Source: Polytrichum commune
Taxonomy: Eukaryota; Streptophyta; Polytrichopsida; Polytrichales; Polytrichaceae
NCBI GenBank assembly: GCA_950295325.1
Contig: OX485805.1
Location: 45,966,758 to 46,030,757 of the forward strand
DNA: 64,000 bases
Reading direction: 5' to 3'
A program made the position numbers and the translations under genes. The notes under the pieces were generated by a model. It ran no database searches, was not told the DNA's origin, and was given only the letters and a program-made list of their open reading frames with translations. Each line of letters opens with the position of its first letter. The stretch's first letter is position 1. Below, piece by piece: positions 57,987 to 64,000 of this stretch.

Positions 57987-60900
57987 TGTAGGTAGGATTT
58001 TTGGATTGAATTCCGTTCAACAAAACCACAAAGGAAAAACTAAATAGGTGATAGATAGAACTCTAATTATCACTATTAGGTTAATTGATATGTCACAAGG
58101 ATTTAGGAATGAGATCTAAATACAAAACCTAAGTGAAACTTTTTTTAAGTATCTTTTGGAAAAATATGAGATTAAGGAGTGGATTTTGAGGGTCACTCAG
58201 TGCAGTACTTGCAATTGCGCAATCTCTCCCTCATGGCCAACCATAGTCCAGTAGTAACGACTTGCTATACCATGGATTTTTAATGCAAGGAGTCTCAACT
58301 CATCAAATGTCTTTTGGAGTAACCAATAACCACATGTAAATTGGGCCAAGGGCATTCCAATATCAACAATATTTTCTCCTTAATTATATGATAATTTAAT
58401 AGATCATGAAATACTATAGAATGAACCTTGCAGGTTACAACATATATTGATTTTTATTTATTTTAATGAGGCAACAATTGTCCTTACCTGGACCAACTGA
58501 AGGACTTCTACCTGTGAGTTTCCAAAGCCATTAGCCATAACAAGTTAGTTCATATGCTACTACCATAGTTTATTTTATTTTATTTTTCTTTGACTACACT
58601 TTATGTGGGTCTTTGGTTCATTAATTTTGAAATGATTCATATGTTGATCTCTAATATCCCTTTTGTAATAGACATTTAATTGGGATAATTTGTAGAGTCC
58701 ATCCCAGGCGGTAGAGTTCAATTTTTTTATTATATGCCTTTATGCAATTACAAGATTAATTAGATATGATGAAATTACTTGAGAAAAATGTTAAAAAAAA
58801 TGGCCAACTCATTTGGCCATCAACCTTTGATACAAGGTACTTCAGTGGCATGTAGCACATCACCTTATCCTTGTTATGCTACATCACTTTGACTCTTCAA
58901 TAGACCATGTTCAAGATGGATCATGTAACCTTCATGCCTCTTCCATAATGTGTACTCTTTGTATGGCCCTTCTAGGCTCCCTTTTATGCAATGGTTGGTG
59001 GTGGATTCCATTGACTATGGGATAATTTTGATCGCTAGTAGACAACTCCCTCTTTCAAGGATCACGTCATGGTCTCCAGTCCTTGTTTCTTCACCTCCAA
59101 CAAACTATTGTATCAATGTTGGCTAGTGCTTTGTTTCTCACAAATCCCAGAGCTTCATGCCATGATTTTTCTCCACAAAGATTATGGCTTTAACAATTAA
59201 TTTTTTATGGATTCAACTACTTTCTACCCGAGAGTCGATACTTTGAAAAACCCAGTTTGTTTCGAACAACTTGCAGTAGTCGAATTGCTTTGCGCAATAT
59301 TTACTTAAGGACTAAGTTTATGAATTCCAAGGCTTTTCACATGGATTACTCACTTGTAGACTATGGCTGCAATAAATTATGAGTGTGTCAATTTGTTGCA
59401 GTGAATAGCTTCTTATTTATTTATGGTTCATTCCTCAAGACTTCTCACCTTGTGGAATTGACTTAGGCTAGTGCGCCACTAATGCTTTCAATGTAGAACA
59501 CATGTTTTCTTGAGAAGATGGTAACCATTCAAATGAGACACTTGACCATGAATAAATCCAATGTGCAACAAACAATTGGTCACTTCCCAAATCTACGTAT
59601 TAGAAGCTATGGTGATTCTCTCAAAGGCTTCACACCTTGTAATTTTAGTTTAAATTATAGCCATGACAAACTTCTTCACTTAAACACTTCACCCTATTCT
59701 TAAGGTTCAAGCTAATGGCCATGCCAACATTCATGATAAATTGTTAGATTTGATTATTTTTCAAAAGATGTTACTTTATCAACCAAGGGCTTTCCACCTT
59801 GGAATTCTCATAGACTATGGTGATGCTCAAAAATTCTTAATAATCTCAATTTGCTCTCTTCCTGAGAGCTTAGTCAATAGATTTTAACCATCACACAAAG
59901 CCAATACAATCAAATAGTATCTCATAAATAATCATACAACATAAGCCAAGGTTTCACACCTTCTTGTTGCACTCAAACTATGGCCCTTGGCAAAATTCCA
60001 TAATTTTAGGTCAACTTTCACTCCCTTCTTCAAGAATGAAACTTATAGATTACACAATTATGGAGAAAATTGTCACCACTATCTGTTACGAACCTCTCAC
60101 CAGTTGGCAATTTGTTTCTTGACAACAAAATCTCAAAGTAAAGAATTGAAACAAACACCAATTTTATTTCTTCTTCTAAGTACAAACCACAACCAAATAA
60201 AGTTTGGTCAACGAAGCTCTACCACCCGACCATAGGAGAGAGACAAAAAAGATCCCCTCTCCTCCCCCGAGCTTCCTCTTATACCGAAACACTACTTTTA
60301 CTTTCTATATTTACATATAGCAAAAGTATTCTATTCATAGCTCTATCTCATAGTTCTACTATGAATCTTCTATCTTTGGTTCTTCTAGAACCTTCTTTCA
60401 TCTCTTATCTCAATTCCATTCTTCCAATTGAAACTGTCTAATTCCAATTGGATTCATCCATTCTTCTTTCTAGTTGGAACTGTCTAATTCCAACTAAATA
60501 CATCCATCCTTCATTCCAGTTGGAACTGTCTAATTCCAACTTGGTTCATCCAACCTTTCTCTTAGTTGGAACTGTCTAATTCCAACTAGCTTTATCTATT
60601 CATTGAGAGTTGTCTAACTCCAATGAATAACTTCCAAATATGGAGTGGTCTAACTCCTGTGCACCTCATCGAGAGTTGTCTAACTCACATGCACATGTTC
60701 TCAATTGGAATGGTCTAGTTCCAATGCACTAAATGCGGAGCTGTCTAACTCCAGTGCACATGTTGTCAATCTGGAGTTGTCTTACTCCTTTCCATTCATC
60801 CTCAACTGAGAGTTGTCTAGCTCTCATCTTTCTCTGCTTACACACTGGCACATGTAGTTAGAATATTCCTTAATAATTCTAGTTACATTACACTATCTCT

Positions 60901-61368
60901 AACTCATTACAAGACATTTCAAAACCAAGGGCTTCACACCCAATATTGAACTTCTTACAATTGTCCTATTCAAGCTTCAAGAAATCCCATCTCTTCCCGA
61001 GGGAGATACTAATTTTTGATACAACCACTTGAGTATATAAAACAATTGCTACCTCTCATTATGGCCTACAAGGTTAAATGGGATAGGGGAGTACGGTGCT
61101 TGACCCTCAAGAGTTGTGACTATCCATAACCAAAACTCAAGAGGTTTTGCTAATTTCCCACATGTCTATAGTCTCTTCATTCAAATACCTCCTAATTAAC
61201 CCTTGCCAATGGTTAGAACGTCCAATTTAGCATTATTAACCTTCTTTTGGCTTAATAATCATTAAAAACATTGTCTCTTCACTAATTCAAGAACCAAAAT
61301 GAAGATTTGAGCTCAAAAATCACCAAAGCTCAAAATTTGAGCTAATCTAACTAAAAAGTTGGATCACA
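57987..61368. mobile_element. 3.4-kb TG...CA element with 5-bp TSD, no coding capacity
   Basis: Plus strand TGTAGGTAGG...GGATCACA, flanked by TTCAT at 57982-57986 and 61369-61373. It interrupts the host frame between EEDFPTIPS and LMKLYMDLNN. TG...CA ends and a 5-bp duplication are the signature of LTR retroelements, yet no inner LTR border, gag or pol was found. It may be a very long solo LTR or a non-autonomous element. The interior has loosely repeated words (ccaaggcttcacacc, tagactatgg) at 59300-60960 and the hairpin array at 60424-60826. Confidence 0.7.
60424..60826 (+). repeat. array of eleven small hairpins with constant loop and covarying arms
   Basis: Units near 60424, 60471, 60518, 60563, 60601, 60642, 60673, 60704, 60737, 60773 and 60807. 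Each has a loop core of TGTCTA or GGTCTA and 5- to 10-bp arms: TAGTTGGAA/TTCCAACTA, ATTGGAA/TTCCAAT, GGAGT/ACTCC, TGAGAG/CTCTCA, CATTG+GAGTT/AACTC+CAATG. Arm sequence changes from unit to unit while pairing is kept. Spacing is 30-47 bp. A simpler hairpin GGTTC-ttcta-GAACC stands just before, at 60378. Confidence 0.85.
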
Positions 61369-62711
61369 TTCATCAAGATGGTATTGTTGGGAAATCCTCC
61401 TCATGCGACTTCATGCTTCACCATCCAGAAGATGCATAAATATCATTGTGCATGTGGCCCACCAATAGAAAAGATACAAACACTTCCTTGAAAATGCCAT
61501 TTGCAACTAGTAAAGACCAGTAGGCAAACACAAATTTGTTTGTATTGTCTTTGGCGCAGTCGTCGAGTTGGACCCACATAATGGGGGATAATTTTTGTGC
61601 AACCACATGCTCATTAGGGGGTTTTGGCAATGAATCCAAGGATGATTATTTTCCATCCAACACCGCCTCATATTGAGGTGTCGATCTAGCATTTTCAAAT
61701 AACGACCTTGAGGAGTACGAATGCAGTTTCTTCTAATCACAAAAAAACTGTGCAAATGAGCCAATGGTGTGGTTTGAATCTACTAGATACAAATCAAGGG
61801 CATATTGGGCAAAGTTGACATCACCATGGCCATGCGCAATTGTCCCTACAAGAACAACCCAAAGGCTTGTTGTTGAGTAAACAATCCAAATATATTACGC
61901 TTATGCTACTAATTACCATAACGAACAAATAGAGTTGTGAGACCCCATAAAACAAAGATTCACAAGCTATGAGACATTGGAGAGAAAAATATTACATGTA
62001 ACCGAAACATGTAGCTTAAAGAGTCCATTTGTAGCCTAGATTCAATGCGTAAAACATGATGAGGTTATTTTGGCATGGTCCATTTTATCATAGATGACCG
62101 TGAGGATTTCCAATGGCCTAGTGATGGACAACGCTTTATTGGTGTAATAATCATTATGATGGGCCTCTCGCATGTTCACGTGCTTAGATTTATTCAATTG
62201 ATGTGCAGCGTAAGACTCGGTCCCAATCGTAATGTATCCAAAGGCGCTTCAATATCTCACATTTGGGACACCGAGCAAACTTGTCACCATGTCTTTTTAT
62301 AATGTAATCGCTAAAGTTTATTTTCTTACTCGCACTCAATTTGGACAACAAAATGAACACAATTAACCTTCTCACCAACCGTATTTACATCCAACAAGAG
62401 GTCTTTCCATTTCGTTCGAATGGGAAGAACCTTTTCAACAACCTTCACCCCTATCTGGAGTCTATGTGTTTTGTGCAGCATTACGTTAGCAAAATACACA
62501 ATGATGGTGGCTAGAGATGCTTGTTGTGTTACTTCTTTAGGTTTCTAGAATCTTAAATTTCCATGATTACAAGATCAACGGCCTTTTTTTGGCATAAGCT
62601 GCTTGTCAATTAAATTTTGCTTTAGACACATCATGAATGATATACCATGCCGTACAACACAAATCTATGCTTTCAAGCATGTTCATCTTGCATCCCATCT
62701 AATTCACATCT

Positions 62712-62912
62712 CGGTTGGGGGGGGGGGGGGGGTCTGAGATGACCCTAAACTACAAGATGATGGTGGAGAGATACCCAAATCTCAAGGACGAGGTTGGCAA
62801 TTCAATTCCCAGCTGTGAAATTTCCTCTCTTCTTGACCGAAAACTTGCTAGGTGGTCAATTGCCTCCTCTGCTTTGGCGCTGGCCTGTCAAAATTATGCC
62901 TTACAAAAAAAA
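62712..62912 (+). mobile_element. tRNA-derived SINE, copy 2, TSD ACATCT
   Basis: About 200 bp ending in an A-run, flanked by ACATCT at 62706-62711 and 62913-62918. Shares 'gagatgaccctaaactac', 'ggtggagagatacccaaat' (A-box region) and 'tgtgaaat.tcctctct' with 1845-1996. The B box has decayed (gcaattcaattcccag). A G16 run (62717-62732) stands near the 5' end. It is inserted beside the hAT-like copy within the transposon gene. Confidence 0.8.
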
Positions 62913-62919
62913 ACATCTT

Positions 62920-63420
62920 AAGGGGGGGGGGGTCACTAATAAAAATCGTAGAAACAACATGCGATAAAAATAAGGTCTAATATATTCATTGTAGATAAAT
63001 TTTGCAAACAACATACATATAATATAGGAGGTTCTAGAATAGTGAAAGATATTCACATGTAAAAATATCATCACATGTAATGGCCTCTTTTATGTAGTTA
63101 GTATATGTAAAATAACGTGGAAATAATTATTAGGGATAGCGGGTCTAGGGTAGGGTTTGTGCTAGTGGATGAAAAGAGATAATTTTTTGTTGAAAAAACT
63201 TGGATGGATGACTTTGCAAGCTGGCTGACTTGAATGTTATTGAACCAACGTATCCAATGTGGAGTTAATATTCTCTACCTACGTGCCAGGAGGGAGAATT
63301 TTAGCGCATTATTTGAATTGCAATCTTCTTTCCAATTTTCTTTGGTAGTATAAGTAAAATAGGGTATTTTTAAATGATTCCCCAAAAAATTGATAATAAT
63401 TGATAAGGTGTTTTAAAATA
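62920..63420 (+). mobile_element. partial inverted copy of the hAT-like element
   Basis: Reverse complement of about 56600-57370: 'gtcactaataaaaatcgta', 'aacaacatgcgataaaaa', 'tataatataggaggttctag', 'tagggtttgtgctagtggat', 'aaatgattcccc'. One terminal repeat has turned into a G-run (62922-62932); the other end (about 120 bp) is missing. A 240-bp block present at about 56750-56990 is absent here. Confidence 0.75.
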
Positions 63421-64000
63421 CACCAATCTTTCATGGCCACTTCTCTATGGACTCATCTATGAGTAGTTTTTGGTGTTTACACTCATTTGCAGAGTGGGAA
63501 AACATGTAATGAATCATACTTTTGTAGGCCTTTGCATAGTCGCATGTTGGCTTGGAGTTCCTCTTGGAGCTGCAAATAACAACACTCATGATCATGCAAG
63601 CCAACGCCTTCAAACATAACATTTTGGAGCGGCCACCTACAGAGTGAAAAACATTGAGTGGGATGCACTTCGGAATGAACAAACAACTCAATGATGACAA
63701 CCCCAACATCCTTATTGCCAAGTGGATATTGGTCAACACAATCATGCAGGTGGGTATTATGACAAACACCCTCCGCAACATGAACTCCACTCTCGTTAAG
63801 GAGGACCACCTCCAAGTTCACCCATTTCAATTTGGAAAGCCCGGAACACTCAACAATAGGCTCCGTATGTACAGATGGCAAAAGAGTCGCCAAATGCATC
63901 TCTTCTTCAGCATCATCAATCTCTCCCTCTCCAACGATGTCAAATTCATCCTTAGAATAAGAGGCCATGTCCATCATGTCCCTTGAGGACCGAGCCACAT

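Larger units (their letters stand above)
56026..64000 (-). pseudogene. DUF7869-type transposon gene, broken by nested insertions, truncated by the window edge
   Basis: Read on the minus strand in order: GLHDHECCYLQLQEELQ (63600), LESIDLCCTAWYIIHDVS (62670), LPIRTKWKDLLLDVN (62440), YIIKRHGDKFARCPKC (62306), IYDKMDHAKITSSCF (62096), VLVGTIAHGHGDVNFAQYAL (61845), VQLDDCAKDNTNKFVFAYWS (61573), GIFKEVFVSFLLVGHMHND (61498), EEDFPTIPS (61402), FKTFIETYLRSGVHHLIGHT (57935), KNILKGISGFIQYWDLFV (57690), EEFDEDNHYVGLASNRP (57428), SFRVALDCREGYILILHPRD (56495), SWIDTNFVFIAWKPRE (56255), SLSIPQKYITFVK, stop at 56028-56026. From memory this motif series is that of the repeat-encoded plant/algal family labelled DUF7869, thought to be transposon proteins with unproved catalysis. 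Stops, frameshifts (LRxG CysARC area, 61.4 kb) and four insertions make it non-functional. The N-terminus continues beyond 64000. Confidence 0.75.

Noticed and set aside
56600-63430. One 6.8-kb DNA transposon with long terminal inverted repeats
   Set aside because: Host protein blocks continue outside both repeats (C-terminus at 56026-56505, N-terminus beyond 63431), and the left repeat has its own ends and 8-bp duplication.

Overview
The window looks like plant nuclear DNA. It is AT-rich, intron-bearing and crowded with short inverted-repeat transposons, SINEs, minisatellites and microsatellites. The few real genes are F-box genes with canonical GT-AG introns. The F-box type and the repeat-borne reading frame at the right end remind me of seed-free land plants (moss, fern, lycophyte) or gymnosperms. 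That placement is a weak inference from memory. Most open frames in the window are chance frames in repeats.

Genes. Two paralogous F-box genes lie on the minus strand about 9 kb apart. Gene A is exon 1 42917-42353 plus exon 2 41082-40412 (411 aa). Gene B is exon 1 52323-51837 plus exon 2 50367-49694 (386 aa). Both have one phase-1 intron at the same codon, a CAG|GCAAC acceptor just before the ATG that implies a 5'-UTR intron, and three decapeptide repeats at the start of exon 2. Weaker coding signals are a possible exon at 45080-44946 (-), a coding-like patch at 53300-52818 (-) and a frameshifted patch at 17600-18146 (+). None of these was identified.

Left part (1-40 kb). This is almost entirely transposon-derived: a seven-copy tandem array (3.0-4.4 kb), a 14-unit 22-bp AACCGGTTGA minisatellite (8.6 kb), a 0.8-kb direct duplication (8.9 and 11.9 kb), about ten copies of a 0.5-kb Tourist/PIF-like element with GGGCCACTTCACAC ends, an LTR-like GC-rich segment (22.5-24.9 kb), and several cleanly nested insertions (8-bp duplication at 31.6-32.4 kb; CACTA-like element in another element at 35.3 kb).

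Right part (56-64 kb). A degenerate transposon gene runs right to left across the whole interval and leaves the window at 64000. Its protein carries the motif series DKMDH, VQLDDCAKDN, GIFKEV, LLVGHMHND and EDFPTIP, which I associate with the plant/algal repeat-encoded DUF7869 family. It is broken by four later insertions: a SINE (62712-62912, TSD ACATCT), a truncated hAT-like copy (62920-63420), a 3.4-kb TG...CA element with a 5-bp TSD (57987-61368), and an 865-bp hAT-like element with an 8-bp TSD (56514-57378). Inside the 3.4-kb element is the most unusual signal of the window: a row of eleven short hairpins with a constant TGTCTA-type loop and arms that change in a compensated way (60424-60826).
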